Shown: positions 1 to 7,405, numbered from the stretch's first letter. The stretch: 32,821 bases of DNA from Ancylobacter novellus (GCA_003241485.1 QFQD01000064.1:1-32821), one strand, 5' to 3'. Numbers and translations are program-made. The notes: generated by a model from the letters alone, not told the origin.

Positions 1-93
1 CCGATCTTCGCGGTCGCCGATTTCGGCCTCGTCGGCGACCTCTTCGACCTCGCCCCCCAGATCACCGCCGAAATTCAGAAGCAAAAAGCCTGA
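1..93 (+). CDS. etfA: Electron transfer flavoprotein alpha subunit, C-terminal end (partial)
   Basis: Only the last 30 codons and the TGA stop are inside the window. The readable tail contains VADFGLVGDLFDLAPQI, which matches the highly conserved end of ETF alpha subunits (FAD-binding domain II; the usual form is VADYGLVGDLF). ETF passes electrons from acyl-CoA and other flavoprotein dehydrogenases to ETF-ubiquinone oxidoreductase. The start and the FAD-binding signature lie upstream of the window, so integrity cannot be judged. Family assignment rests on this short but distinctive tail. Confidence 0.8.
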   Translation, partial: PIFAVADFGLVGDLFDLAPQITAEIQKQKA

Positions 94-190
94 CGGGGCA
101 CGTCGTCCCTGCCACGTCGCCGTCTTGCGTCGCGTTTGACCGGTGTCCTAGGAAGGGGGCCGGTCGGGCGCGCGTCGGAGTGAGGGCGGC

Positions 191-664
191 ATGTCGAAGG
201 TTACACGGGCGACAAAGGTGTTGGCGGATGCCGGCATCGCCTTCACCACGCACACCTATGACTACGACCCGAACGCCGACCGCATCGGCCTGCAGGCCGC
301 CGAGGCGATCGGCGAGAGCCCGGCGCGCGTGCTGAAAACGCTGATGGCGCTCGCCGACGGCAAGCCGGTCTGCGTGATCGTGCCGTCCGACCATGAAGTG
401 TCGATGAAGAAGCTCGCCAGCGCGTTCGGGGCGAAATCGGCGCAGATGATGAAGCCGGCGGAGGCCGAGCGCATCACCGGCTACAAGGTCGGCGGCATCA
501 GTCCCTTCGGGCAGATGCGCAAGGTGCCGAGCGCCATCGAGGCGCAGGCGATGGAGCACGACCACGTCTTCATCAATGGCGGCCAGCGCGGGCTCCAGCT
601 GCGGCTGAGCCCGCGCGACGCGGCGGCGCTGCTGGGAGCCGCCGTCGCGCCGCTGGTGGCTTAA
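191..664 (+). CDS. ybaK: YbaK/EbsC-family Cys-tRNA(Pro) deacylase
   Basis: A 157-residue single-domain protein of normal length for the YbaK family, which hydrolyses cysteine mischarged on tRNA-Pro by prolyl-tRNA synthetase. Visible family features are the N-terminal THTYDYDP strand, the ARVLKTLMAL segment carrying the functionally important lysine (about residue 49), and GGISPFGQ near residue 100, the conserved glycine-rich loop. The start at 191 lies after a purine-rich stretch (gagtgagggcggc). It stands alone between the etfA tail and the convergent metQ gene; the two stop codons are only 12 bases apart. Cytoplasmic editing enzyme; confident family call, symbol by similarity. Confidence 0.9.
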   Translation: MSKVTRATKVLADAGIAFTTHTYDYDPNADRIGLQAAEAIGESPARVLKTLMALADGKPVCVIVPSDHEVSMKKLASAFGAKSAQMMKPAEAERITGYKVGGISPFGQMRKVPSAIEAQAMEHDHVFINGGQRGLQLRLSPRDAAALLGAAVAPLVA

Positions 665-676
665 ACGGCCCGCCCG

Positions 677-1456
677 TCACCAGGAGGGCAGCACCGAGCC
701 CTTGAATTTCTCAAGGATGAAGGCCTTCACCTCCGGCGACTGATAGGCCTCGACCAGCGTCTTCACCCACGGCTTGTCCTTGTCGACGGCGCGCACGGCG
801 ATGATGTTCACGTAAGGCCCCTTCGCCTCCTCGCGCAGGATCGGGTCCTTCACCGGGTCGAGGCCGGCGGAGACGGCGTAATTGGTGTTGATCGCCGCCG
901 CGTCGACATCGTCCAGCGCGCGCGGGGTCTGGGCGGCTTCCAGCTCGATGAATTTCAGCTTCTTCGGATTCTCGACGATGTCGAGCGGGGTCGGCTTGAA
1001 CCCGACGCCCTCCTTCAGCTTGATAACGCCCTTGTCCTGTAAGAGCAGCAGCGAACGTCCGCCATTGGTCGGGTCATTCTGGATGGCAATGGTCGCGCCG
1101 GCCGGCACCTGATCCCAGCTCTTCCACTTCTTTGAATAGACACCCAGCGGGAAGTTCACGGTGAGCGCGACCGGCTCGATCCTGTAGCCGCGATCCTTCT
1201 TCTGGTTGTCGAGATAAGGCAGGTTCTGGAACGAATTGGCCTCGATCTCGCCGGCGTCCAGCGCCTGGTTCGGCACCACATAGTCGGAGAATTCGAGGAT
1301 CTTGATGTCGAGGCCCTTGGCGGCGGCGACGGGCTTCACCGCCTCCAGGATCTGCGCATGCGGGCCCGGCGTCGCGGCGATGCGGATGGTCTCGGCGGAA
1401 GCCGCGCCGGTCGCGGCAAGCACCGCGAGGGCGGCGAGAAGGGTGCGATTGAACAT
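677..1456 (-). CDS. metQ: Methionine ABC transporter substrate-binding protein MetQ (NlpA family)
   Basis: 259 residues with a cleavable signal peptide ending in ASA (about residue 21) and no lipobox cysteine, so it is probably a soluble periplasmic protein rather than a lipoprotein as in E. coli. NlpA-family hallmarks are readable: FSDYVVPNQALDAGEIEANSF, NDPTNGGRSL, INTNYA and the C-terminal FKGSVLPSW. It binds methionine and delivers it to MetI. It is the last gene of a minus-strand metN-metI-metQ operon, 25 bases after metI. A clear paralogue lies at 4036-4836, divergent from this operon. Methionine specificity is inferred from family and operon. Confidence 0.9.
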   Translation of the reverse strand: MFNRTLLAALAVLAATGAASAETIRIAATPGPHAQILEAVKPVAAAKGLDIKILEFSDYVVPNQALDAGEIEANSFQNLPYLDNQKKDRGYRIEPVALTVNFPLGVYSKKWKSWDQVPAGATIAIQNDPTNGGRSLLLLQDKGVIKLKEGVGFKPTPLDIVENPKKLKFIELEAAQTPRALDDVDAAAINTNYAVSAGLDPVKDPILREEAKGPYVNIIAVRAVDKDKPWVKTLVEAYQSPEVKAFILEKFKGSVLPSW

Positions 1457-1481
1457 CGGAAGTCTCCGGATTTTGGCGGAT

Positions 1482-2162
1482 TCAATGGCGCCGCAGGCGG
1501 CGGTTCACCCGCCGCGCCAGCGTTTCGCCGAGCGACTGGACGGCCTGGACGAGGATGATGAGGACGACGACCACGAGCAGCATCACCTCGGGCATGAAGC
1601 GCTGGTAGCCGTAGCGGATGCCCAGATCGCCGAGCCCGCCGCCGCCGACCGCGCCGACCATGGCCGAGTTCGACAGCAGGCTGACGATGGCCAGCGTGAC
1701 GCCGAGCACGAGGCCGGGCAGCGCCTCGGGGATCAACACCTTGCGCACGATCTGCAACGGTGTCGCGCCCATGGCGAGGGAGGCTTCCACCAGCCCCTGA
1801 TCGACCTCGCGTATGGCGCCTTCGACGATGCGGGCGATGAAGGGTGTCGCCGCGAGGGACAGCGGCACGATGGCCGCCGTGGTGCCGATCGAGGTGCCGG
1901 CGACCAGCCGGGTGAAGGGGATGATGGCGACGACGAGGATGATGAACGGCGTCGAGCGCGTCGCATTCACCACGACGCCCAGCACCCTGTTCACGCTCAC
2001 CGCCTCGAACAGCTCGCCCTTGCCGCTGGTGGCGAGGAAAATGCCGAGCGGCAGGCCGGCCAACGTGCCGATCAGCGCGGCGACGGCGACCATGTAGAGC
2101 GTTTCGAGCGTCGAATCGACGATGAGGTTCAGGATCGCGGGGGAGATGAGATCAGACAACAT
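1482..2162 (-). CDS. metI: Methionine ABC transporter permease MetI
   Basis: 226 residues, a typical length for MetI, with about five hydrophobic segments and the binding-protein-dependent transport signature around EASLAMGATPLQIVRKVLIPEALPG split over residues 125-150 (EAA loop that contacts the ATPase). The N-terminal LYMVAVAALIGTLAGLPLGI is a membrane segment. Its start overlaps the end of metN by 11 bases, a normal translational coupling arrangement. It forms the channel of the MetNIQ importer in the inner membrane. Confidence 0.93.
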   Translation of the reverse strand: MLSDLISPAILNLIVDSTLETLYMVAVAALIGTLAGLPLGIFLATSGKGELFEAVSVNRVLGVVVNATRSTPFIILVVAIIPFTRLVAGTSIGTTAAIVPLSLAATPFIARIVEGAIREVDQGLVEASLAMGATPLQIVRKVLIPEALPGLVLGVTLAIVSLLSNSAMVGAVGGGGLGDLGIRYGYQRFMPEVMLLVVVVLIILVQAVQSLGETLARRVNRRLRRH

Positions 2163-3333
2163 GGCCGACGACCTCCACGGTCAGGTTTTCCGCGGCGAGC
2201 GCGGCGGTGACGCGGCCATCCCGCCAGACGTGTGTGGGCACGCCGATATAGAGCAGGGCGAAGGGGTGGGAGCCGATGCTGTCGATCTGGCCGCCCAGCA
2301 GCACGACATCGATGCCGAGTTCACGCCCGAGCCGGGTGACGACGGGTTCGTTCGCCGCCGCACCGATCAGCGTGAGGCGCAGCACGGTCTGGCTCGCGCC
2401 CGCCGGGTCTTCCCGCAGGCGGCCGGCCAGCGCGGCCGGCACCTCGCGGCCCGGCAGGCTGCCGATGAAGGACTTCGCCGTCGCCGTGCGGGGATGGGCG
2501 AACACCTCGTGCACCGGGCCTTCCTCGATGATGCTGCCCGCCTCGATGACGCCGACGCGATGACAGATCTCCTTGATGACCCCCATCTCATGGGTAATCA
2601 GCGCGATGGTGACGCCGAGTTCGGCATTCACGCGCGCCAGGAGCGCGAGGATGGAGCGCGTCGTCTCGGGGTCGAGCGCGCTGGTCGCCTCGTCCGAGAG
2701 CAGCACTTTCGGGTCGGTCGCCAGAGCTCGCGCGATGCCGACGCGCTGCTTCTGTCCGCCCGACAGTTCGACGGGATAGCGGTCCTTCTTGTCGGACAGG
2801 CCGACGAGTTCGAGCAGGCCCAGCACCTTCTGGCGGATAGCCGCCGCCGGCACGCCGATCAGTTCCAGCGGCAGCGCGACATTGGCGAAGGCGGTGCGCG
2901 AGGAGAGCAGGTTGAAGTGCTGGAAGATCATGCCGATCTTGCGCCGCTCCGCGCGCAGCGCCCGCTCGTCGAGCTGGCTGATGGTGACGCCGTCGACGAT
3001 CACCCGGCCTTCGGTCGGCGGCTCCAGCCCGTTGATGGTGCGGATCAGCGTGGATTTTCCGGCGCCCGAACGGCCGATGATGCCGTAGATCTCGCCGGCG
3101 GGGACGCTCAGCGAGATCGACTTCAGCGCTTCGACCGCCGCATCCTGCCCGCGCGCCGGGAAGGTTTTGGAGACGCCGTCGAGCACGATGGACGCACCGC
3201 CGCCACGGGCATCGCGAGAGAATCCCGCCGCCGTGGCGGCGCGTGCGCCGGCGCCTGTCGGGCCGACGCTTTCCTTTGTGGATTGACGGAGCACGGGCGT
3301 GGAGAAGCCCGGCGTGAGAATGTCCTGAAGCAT
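2152..3333 (-). CDS. metN: Methionine ABC transporter ATP-binding protein MetN
   Basis: 393 residues from the chosen ATG at 3333 (MLQDILTPGF...). The frame is open further upstream to 3408, but that part is Pro/Arg-rich and has no ribosome site. The ABC domain follows a roughly 55-residue low-complexity N-terminal extension: Walker A GRSGAGKST, signature LSGGQKQRVGIARA, Walker B VLLSDEATSALD, and the H-loop THEM. The C-terminal hundred residues match the NIL regulatory domain (VLRLTLIGAAANEPVV...), which in E. coli MetN binds methionine and inhibits transport. The extension makes it longer than the usual ~345 residues; the true start could be near the ABC domain (FSRDARGGG...), but no ATG is there. 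Confidence 0.9.
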   Translation of the reverse strand: MLQDILTPGFSTPVLRQSTKESVGPTGAGARAATAAGFSRDARGGGASIVLDGVSKTFPARGQDAAVEALKSISLSVPAGEIYGIIGRSGAGKSTLIRTINGLEPPTEGRVIVDGVTISQLDERALRAERRKIGMIFQHFNLLSSRTAFANVALPLELIGVPAAAIRQKVLGLLELVGLSDKKDRYPVELSGGQKQRVGIARALATDPKVLLSDEATSALDPETTRSILALLARVNAELGVTIALITHEMGVIKEICHRVGVIEAGSIIEEGPVHEVFAHPRTATAKSFIGSLPGREVPAALAGRLREDPAGASQTVLRLTLIGAAANEPVVTRLGRELGIDVVLLGGQIDSIGSHPFALLYIGVPTHVWRDGRVTAALAAENLTVEVVGHVV

Positions 3334-3364
3334 GATGTCCGGCGTCGAGAGGTGGCGAGGGGGA

Positions 3365-3583
3365 TCAGGCGGCTTGGCGCAGGGCGGTCGCCCTGCCGGG
3401 CCCGGCAAGGCGATGGCGTTCGCGGTCCAGCTGGGCCCGTACGGCGCCGGGCGTCAGGCGGTCGCGCCGCAGGATGAGCGCGACCAGCGGATCGGCGAAG
3501 ATCTCGTCCAGCGTCGGCTCGTTGGCGAATATGTCGTCGGAAAAGCGCGGCGCTTCAGCGCCCGCGAAAAACACGGAGCTCAT
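3365..3583 (-). CDS. Small hypothetical protein upstream of metN
   Basis: A 72-residue reading frame if started at the ATG at 3583 (MSSVFFAG...), with a GGGA 9 bases upstream. An upstream in-frame start at 3622 would add 13 residues. The protein is soluble and acidic in its first half (APRFSDDIFANEPTLDEIFADP) and basic in the second (LILRRDRLTPGAVRAQLDRERHR). The segment LDEIFADPLVALILRRDRLT is predicted helical. I do not recognise a named family. It lies 31 bases before the metN start on the same strand, so it would be the first structural gene after the riboswitch and leader peptide. Coding is supported by position and amino-acid composition only. Confidence 0.5.
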   Translation of the reverse strand: MSSVFFAGAEAPRFSDDIFANEPTLDEIFADPLVALILRRDRLTPGAVRAQLDRERHRLAGPGRATALRQAA

Positions 3584-3659
3584 CTTGATGGTCCCAAATA
3601 GCCGGAATCCGCGCGAGAGCACGTCCGGCAGTCTCAGCGATAGGGCGGAGAGAGACGGC

Positions 3660-3695
3660 TCAGGGCCGTTTGGGGCATCGACAACACATGGTCAT
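3660..3695 (-). CDS. Cysteine-rich leader peptide MTMCCRCPKRP
   Basis: A 12-codon frame on the minus strand encoding MTMCCRCPKRP then TGA. It is preceded by AGGAG with exactly 7 bases to the ATG, one of the better ribosome sites in this region. Three of eleven residues are Cys (TGT TGT, then TGC) and two are Met, fitting a sensor of sulfur amino-acid charging. It lies between the SAM-II-like element and the first structural gene of the metNIQ operon. Its Shine-Dalgarno is the 3' arm of a hairpin that competes with the riboswitch pseudoknot. Such short frames arise by chance, so the ribosome site, composition and location carry the call. Confidence 0.55.
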   Translation of the reverse strand: MTMCCRCPKRP

Positions 3696-3705
3696 GGCGC
3701 AGCTC

Positions 3706-3750
3706 CTAAAGCTCGTTGCCCGACCACGACGTCGCTCGTGGCGCTTTAGC
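3706..3750 (-). promoter_or_regulatory. Candidate expression platform: hairpin competing with the SAM-II 3' strand
   Basis: Reading the minus strand, CUAAAGC (3749-3743), which is part of the conserved SAM-II 3' strand, is perfectly complementary to GCUUUAG (3712-3706). Between them lies a second perfect helix CCACGA-GCGACG-UCGUGG (3741-3724). The two helices stack into one extended hairpin that cannot coexist with the ligand-bound pseudoknot. The outer 3' arm overlaps UAGGAG, the ribosome site of the Cys-rich leader peptide. No U-tract follows, so this is not an intrinsic terminator. By sequence, SAM binding should free the leader's ribosome site. Confidence 0.55.
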
Positions 3751-3815
3751 TTTGATGACGCGGTGCAAGCTGCCGGGTGTCAAATGCCGCGACCGGATCG
3801 ATGGATCACCGTTCC
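3740..3815 (-). ncRNA. SAM-II-like riboswitch aptamer upstream of the metNIQ operon
   Basis: On the minus strand, CGGUG (3811-3807), followed by AU as in the conserved GGUGAU, pairs with CACCG (3765-3761), which is preceded by GCUUG as in the conserved GCUUGCA. It is followed after a short A-rich joint by GCUAAAG (3750-3744), the most conserved 3' strand of SAM-II. The order and sequence of these blocks match the alphaproteobacterial SAM-II consensus as I know it. The apical part is longer than usual and may hold an extra CCGG/CCGG helix. SAM-II RNAs regulate methionine synthesis and uptake genes in alphaproteobacteria, which fits the downstream operon. A covariance-model search was not possible here. 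Confidence 0.7.
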
Positions 3816-3827
3816 GATGGGGATAGA

Positions 3828-3853
3828 TTTATCAGCGCAATCCCAATTGTCAA
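3828..3853 (-). promoter_or_regulatory. Putative sigma-70 type promoter of the metNIQ leader
   Basis: Minus strand: a perfect TTGACA at 3853-3848 and an A/T-rich GATAAA at 3833-3828 (14-base spacing; TAAATC at 16 bases is the alternative). A start about 7 bases further would fall just before the SAM-II-like element, as needed for a riboswitch leader. The -10 match is imperfect. Confidence 0.45.
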
Positions 3854-4035
3854 CTAGCCTTATAGATTATTCACTTTACGGAAAACGCGGCTGCGCGTCG
3901 CATAAATTGCAGGCAGAGCGCATAACAAATATGCATATCTAGTATTCCATAAAGTCACTAGATTAATCGACGGCCTCCCCGTGTTGTAGGGCGACCGGCG
4001 CCTCGCACCGCCACCTTCATCCGAGGAGAAGATCC
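3841..4035 (+). promoter_or_regulatory. AT-rich divergent control region before the second metQ
   Basis: About 200 bases between the start of the metNIQ transcript and metQ at 4036, markedly more A+T-rich than the surrounding genes. It holds a perfect 10-base palindrome ATATGCATAT (3929-3938) and an inverted repeat ATCTAGT (3937-3943) / ACTAGAT (3957-3963) with 13 bases between arms. Either could be a regulator site. No riboswitch-like blocks were seen in the plus-strand leader; the gene has a plain GAGGAG ribosome site. The promoter itself cannot be fixed. Confidence 0.4.
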
Positions 4036-4836
4036 ATGACTGTTTCCGCCCGCTGGCTTGGCGCTGCCCTTGGCGCGCTCATCGCCGCCGCCGCCGCGCT
4101 TCCCGCCCATGCTGCCGACAAGGTGAAACTGGGCGTCATCGGCGGCGACGAGGAGGAGATTGCCGAGGTCGCGAAAAAGGTCGCGGCGAAGGACGGCCTT
4201 GAGATCCAGATCGTCACCTTCTCGGACTACACGCTGCCGAACGAGGCGCTGTCGCGCGGCGATCTCGATGCCAATGCCTTCCAGCACAAGCCTTATCTCG
4301 ACGCGCAGATCGCGGCGCGCGGCTACAAGATCGTTCCCGCCGGCTTCACCATCGTCGAGCCGATTGGCTTCTATTCGGTGAAGCTGAAGGACTTCAAGGA
4401 CCTGACGGAAGGCGCGCAGATCGGCATTCCGAACGATCCGTCGAATGGCGGTCGTGCCCTGAACCTGCTCGCCGCCAACGGCCTCATCACGCTGGCGCCC
4501 GGCCGGGGCCTGCAGCCCACCGTGCTCGACGTGAAGGACAATCCGAAGAAGGTGAAGTTCCGCGAGCTCGACGCTGCGCTGCTGCCCAAGCAGCTTCCCG
4601 ACCTCGACGGCGCCGTGATCAACACCAACTACGCGCTCGGCGCCAAGCTTGACCCGCGCAAGGACGCGCTGGTGCAGGAGAGCCGGACCAACAACCCCTA
4701 CGGCAATTTCATCGCCGTCCGGGCGGGCGAGGAAACCAAGCCGGCCATCGTGAAGCTGGTGAAGGCCTATCAGTCCGACGAGGTGAAGAACTTCCTCGAT
4801 ACACGCTTCAAGGGCGCGATCCTGCCGGCTTGGTAA
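4036..4836 (+). CDS. metQ: Second MetQ/NlpA-family substrate-binding protein
   Basis: 266 residues with a signal peptide ending AHA (about residue 26) and no lipobox Cys. It shares the whole pattern of the first MetQ: FSDYTLPNEALSRGDLDANAFQ, NDPSNGGRAL, INTNYALGAKLDP and C-terminal FKGAILPAW. It is thus a paralogue of the gene at 677-1456, transcribed divergently from the metNIQ operon with its own control region and a strong ribosome site (CGAGGAGAAGATCC before the ATG). There is no second permease or ATPase nearby, so it probably feeds the same MetNI. The substrate may be a methionine derivative or D-methionine rather than L-methionine; that part is inference. Confidence 0.88.
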   Translation: MTVSARWLGAALGALIAAAAALPAHAADKVKLGVIGGDEEEIAEVAKKVAAKDGLEIQIVTFSDYTLPNEALSRGDLDANAFQHKPYLDAQIAARGYKIVPAGFTIVEPIGFYSVKLKDFKDLTEGAQIGIPNDPSNGGRALNLLAANGLITLAPGRGLQPTVLDVKDNPKKVKFRELDAALLPKQLPDLDGAVINTNYALGAKLDPRKDALVQESRTNNPYGNFIAVRAGEETKPAIVKLVKAYQSDEVKNFLDTRFKGAILPAW

Positions 4837-4927
4837 GGCTGCCGGATTGTCATGCGCCTCGCATCAGGCGCTCGCGCGGGAGAGGGCGGCAGTTGCCGCC
4901 CATCTCTTTTGTCAGAGAGTTGCCTGT

Positions 4928-4977
4928 GCACGGTACCGCGCAAAGGGCTGCCCTTGGTTGGGCAGCTCTTACCGTGC
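4928..4977. terminator. Bidirectional hairpin between convergent metQ and carbonic anhydrase genes
   Basis: Nested perfect repeats: outer GCACGGTA (4928-4935) with TACCGTGC (4970-4977), inner GCTGCCC (4947-4953) with GGGCAGC (4960-4966) around TTGGTT, followed by TCTT. It sits 90 bases after metQ and just after the stop of the minus-strand carbonic anhydrase gene, so it could stop transcription from both sides. The U-tract is weak. Confidence 0.6.
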
Positions 4978-5000
4978 GTCGATGGCACAGGTTCCGCGCA

Positions 5001-5747
5001 CTAGACGAGTGCGACCTTGCCCGTCGCCAGATCGTAGACGCCGCCGACGATCTTCAGCTTTCCGCTGGCCACATACTCGGTGATGATCGGCGTGGACTGC
5101 GCGAGTTCGCGCACATTGAAGCGGACATTCTCGACGATCGCCGTCTCAAGCGGATCGCTCGGTTTTTCCTTGAGGGCCGCCTCGGCCGCCGGCTTGATGT
5201 TGGCGATCAGCTCCGGCAGGTGCCCGGGGAGCGCGATGCCCTCCTTCACCACCTTGATGGCGGCGCCGACCGCGCCGCAATTGGAGTGGCCCAGCACCAT
5301 GATCAGCGGGACGCCGAGAAACTTCACGCCATATTCGAGGCTGGCCAGCCCGTCCTGATTGACGAAGTTGCCGGCGACGCGAACGACGAATAGCTCACCC
5401 AGCCCCTGGTCGAAAGCGAGTTCGGGCGCGACACGCGAATCGGCGCAGCTCACCAGCCCGGCGAAAGGGTACTGCGCCTGCGTCCGCGCCGCGCGTCCGG
5501 CCGAGAAATCCTGCACGCGCGACGCATTGGCGGCGTAGCGCCCATTGCCTTCCATCAGTCGCTTCAGCGCCTCGTCGGGGCTGATCGCATTAGGGGGAGG
5601 CGTCGTGGGGTCTGTCTGCGCGAAGGCCGGCAGCGCGAAGCCGCCGAGAAAGGCCATGGATGCGGCCGTACCCGCGCCGGCACTCAGAAAACCGCGGCGG
5701 GAAAGGGAGAAGTCCTGGTCGTCACAGGGCTGGCGGGCGTCACACAT
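5001..5747 (-). CDS. Periplasmic (Tat-exported) beta-class carbonic anhydrase
   Basis: 248 residues from ATG 5747, chosen because AGAGGA lies just before it; upstream in-frame starts at 5762 and 5864 lack a ribosome site. Beta-carbonic anhydrase zinc residues are clear: Cys101-x-Asp103-x-Arg105 in SCADSRV and His154-x2-Cys157 in GHSNCGAV, with the NFV segment between them. The enzyme interconverts CO2 and bicarbonate. The N-terminus has a twin-arginine signal (SLSRRGFLSAGAG, then a hydrophobic run ending AFAQ), so the folded zinc protein should be exported to the periplasm. It is a single gene facing metQ, with a regulator divergent upstream. Confidence 0.9.
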   Translation of the reverse strand: MCDARQPCDDQDFSLSRRGFLSAGAGTAASMAFLGGFALPAFAQTDPTTPPPNAISPDEALKRLMEGNGRYAANASRVQDFSAGRAARTQAQYPFAGLVSCADSRVAPELAFDQGLGELFVVRVAGNFVNQDGLASLEYGVKFLGVPLIMVLGHSNCGAVGAAIKVVKEGIALPGHLPELIANIKPAAEAALKEKPSDPLETAIVENVRFNVRELAQSTPIITEYVASGKLKIVGGVYDLATGKVALV

Positions 5748-5941
5748 GGCGTCCTCTCGCATCTGGCCGCAACCGCTTCTGGTCCGGCACGTTAAAGGGT
5801 GGCGGGACAAGAAAACACGTGACGTCTCGCAGCCGAATGCGCGCCGCATCCGGCAATGCGTCAACCCCGCCCTTACGTATAGGTAGTTTTACGATCTAAA
5901 ACCTATTCCAACAGCCCAAACTTTGCAGGTTTTCAACGCAC

Positions 5942-6835
5942 GTGCCAAGACGCAACCCGCAAACGCATGAGGCCGGCCCGACGGAGCGGGCGGCCGAAGC
6001 CATGCCAGTGGACTTTCTGGCGGCGGCTGCGCGGCTGCGGGCGCATGAGCTTTTTCGCCCTGCGCTGGCCCGCTATTGCCGGGATATGGCGCAGGCGCCG
6101 GCGGCGGACTGGCCGATCCTGAAGATGTTCGACCAGCTCGGGCGCTATGTGGTCTGCTACATGTTGATCCACAATTACTATGCGTGGCGGGATGCCGACG
6201 GGCCGGCGCCCACGCTCTCGGCGCTGCAGGCGCTGGTCGGCTCCAGTGCCCGCCACACGGCGGGGCTGGTTTCCGCCCTCAAGCTGGGCGGCTTCATCGA
6301 GATCGAAAGCGATCCCGCAGACAGGCGGATCAAGCGACTGAGGCCTGCCGACGCGACGATCAACGAGATCGGCCGTTCGCCGCGGCTCTTCATGCGGGCG
6401 CTCGACGAGATCGACGGTCAAGACCGCGCCGCCCGGCTTGCCGAGCCGGATGCACTCGGCCGGCTCGTCTATCAATCGGCGGCGCAAGTGCTCGCCGGCG
6501 GGACGCTGCTGCACGGCTTTCCCGGCGTGCTGCACTTCACCCGCCGCGATTGCGGCTATCCGCTGCTGACCGCCGTCATGGCCGCTCACTATGAGCCGGC
6601 CATCTCGGAGGGCGAGCCTGTTGTGGCGCTTTCCCGCCGGGCGCTGGCGCAGCGATTCCGCGTGTCGCCGGCCCATATCGGCAACGTCTTTTCAGATGCC
6701 GCAGCGAATGGCTGGTTCGAGATCGACCCGGACGGTCGCGTCTGTCCCACCATGGATTTCTGCGACGAATTTGAATGCTGGGCGGCCTGGCAGATGACAC
6801 ATGGCGCCTCACTCTGCGGGCCGGCGCAGGGGTGA
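5942..6835 (+). CDS. Transcriptional regulator with two winged-helix-like segments
   Basis: Up to 297 residues from a GTG at 5942; ATG at 6002 (MPVDFLAAA..., 277 residues) is an equally possible start, and neither has a good ribosome site. Residues ~90-140 resemble a MarR-type winged helix: a helix-turn-helix (TLSALQALVGSSARHTAGLVSAL split over 23 residues) followed by a wing with DPADRRIKRLRP. A second HTH-like stretch lies near the end (LSRRALAQRFRVSPAHIG, then NGWFEIDPDGRV). I do not recognise a specific family. It is divergent from the carbonic anhydrase and upstream of cytochrome c, so it may control either; no target is shown by the sequence. Confidence 0.6.
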   Translation: MPRRNPQTHEAGPTERAAEAMPVDFLAAAARLRAHELFRPALARYCRDMAQAPAADWPILKMFDQLGRYVVCYMLIHNYYAWRDADGPAPTLSALQALVGSSARHTAGLVSALKLGGFIEIESDPADRRIKRLRPADATINEIGRSPRLFMRALDEIDGQDRAARLAEPDALGRLVYQSAAQVLAGGTLLHGFPGVLHFTRRDCGYPLLTAVMAAHYEPAISEGEPVVALSRRALAQRFRVSPAHIGNVFSDAAANGWFEIDPDGRVCPTMDFCDEFECWAAWQMTHGASLCGPAQG

Positions 6836-7000
6836 CGAACCTTCCCTTGCGCCCCCGCGACGAAATGCAGCCGGCAATATGGAACGCGGGGGGTGGACCT
6901 TTCTGCGCCTAGGATCATTCTAATTCTGGCGCTATTGTCATTGCCGCCCTCAAGCGCCGCGCGTGACGGCGCACGAACTGAAACTGCCTGGAAGGACGCC

Positions 7001-7405
7001 ATGAATCGCTTCGTCATTTCTGCTGCCCTGCTCGTGCTGGGTACCGTTGCCGCCGCCGCGGAGACCCCGGCTGGCGACCCCGCCAAGGGGGCCAATGTCT
7101 TCAAGAAGTGCATGGCGTGCCACGCCGTGGGCGAAGGCGCGAAGAACAAGGTCGGCCCCGAGCTGAACGGCATCATCGGCCGCAAGATGGGTTCGATCGA
7201 GGGCTTCAACTATTCCGACACGCTGAAGGAGCACAACGCCAAGGGCGATGTGTGGACCGCCGAGATCCTCAGCCAGTATCTTGAAAACCCCAAGGCCTTC
7301 ATGCCGGGCGTCAAGATGGTGTTCGCTGGCCTGCCCAAGGAAAGCGACCGCGCCGACCTCGAAGCCTATCTCGGCACCTTCAACGCCGACGGTACCAAGA
7401 AATAG
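7001..7405 (+). CDS. Class I cytochrome c (c2/c550-like)
   Basis: 134 residues from ATG 7001, which has GGAAGGA four bases upstream; the 36-residue in-frame extension to 6893 is not supported. A signal peptide ends at AAAA-ET (about residue 20). One haem site C37-M-A-C40-H41 and a probable axial methionine M106 in PGVKMVFAG give the pattern of mitochondrial-like c-type cytochromes. It should shuttle electrons in the periplasm, most likely from a quinoprotein cytochrome (XoxG) to a terminal oxidase. It is followed after 38 bases by the SoxH-like hydrolase, probably in one operon. Confidence 0.9.
   Translation: MNRFVISAALLVLGTVAAAAETPAGDPAKGANVFKKCMACHAVGEGAKNKVGPELNGIIGRKMGSIEGFNYSDTLKEHNAKGDVWTAEILSQYLENPKAFMPGVKMVFAGLPKESDRADLEAYLGTFNADGTKK

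Noticed and set aside
3724..3741. CCACGA/TCGTGG hairpin as an intrinsic terminator
   Set aside because: No U-tract follows on the minus strand; it fits better as the inner helix of the riboswitch expression platform.
3859..3865. CTTATAG as another regulator half-site before metQ
   Set aside because: Only one half-site, no partner 11 bases away, and no link to PQQ genes.
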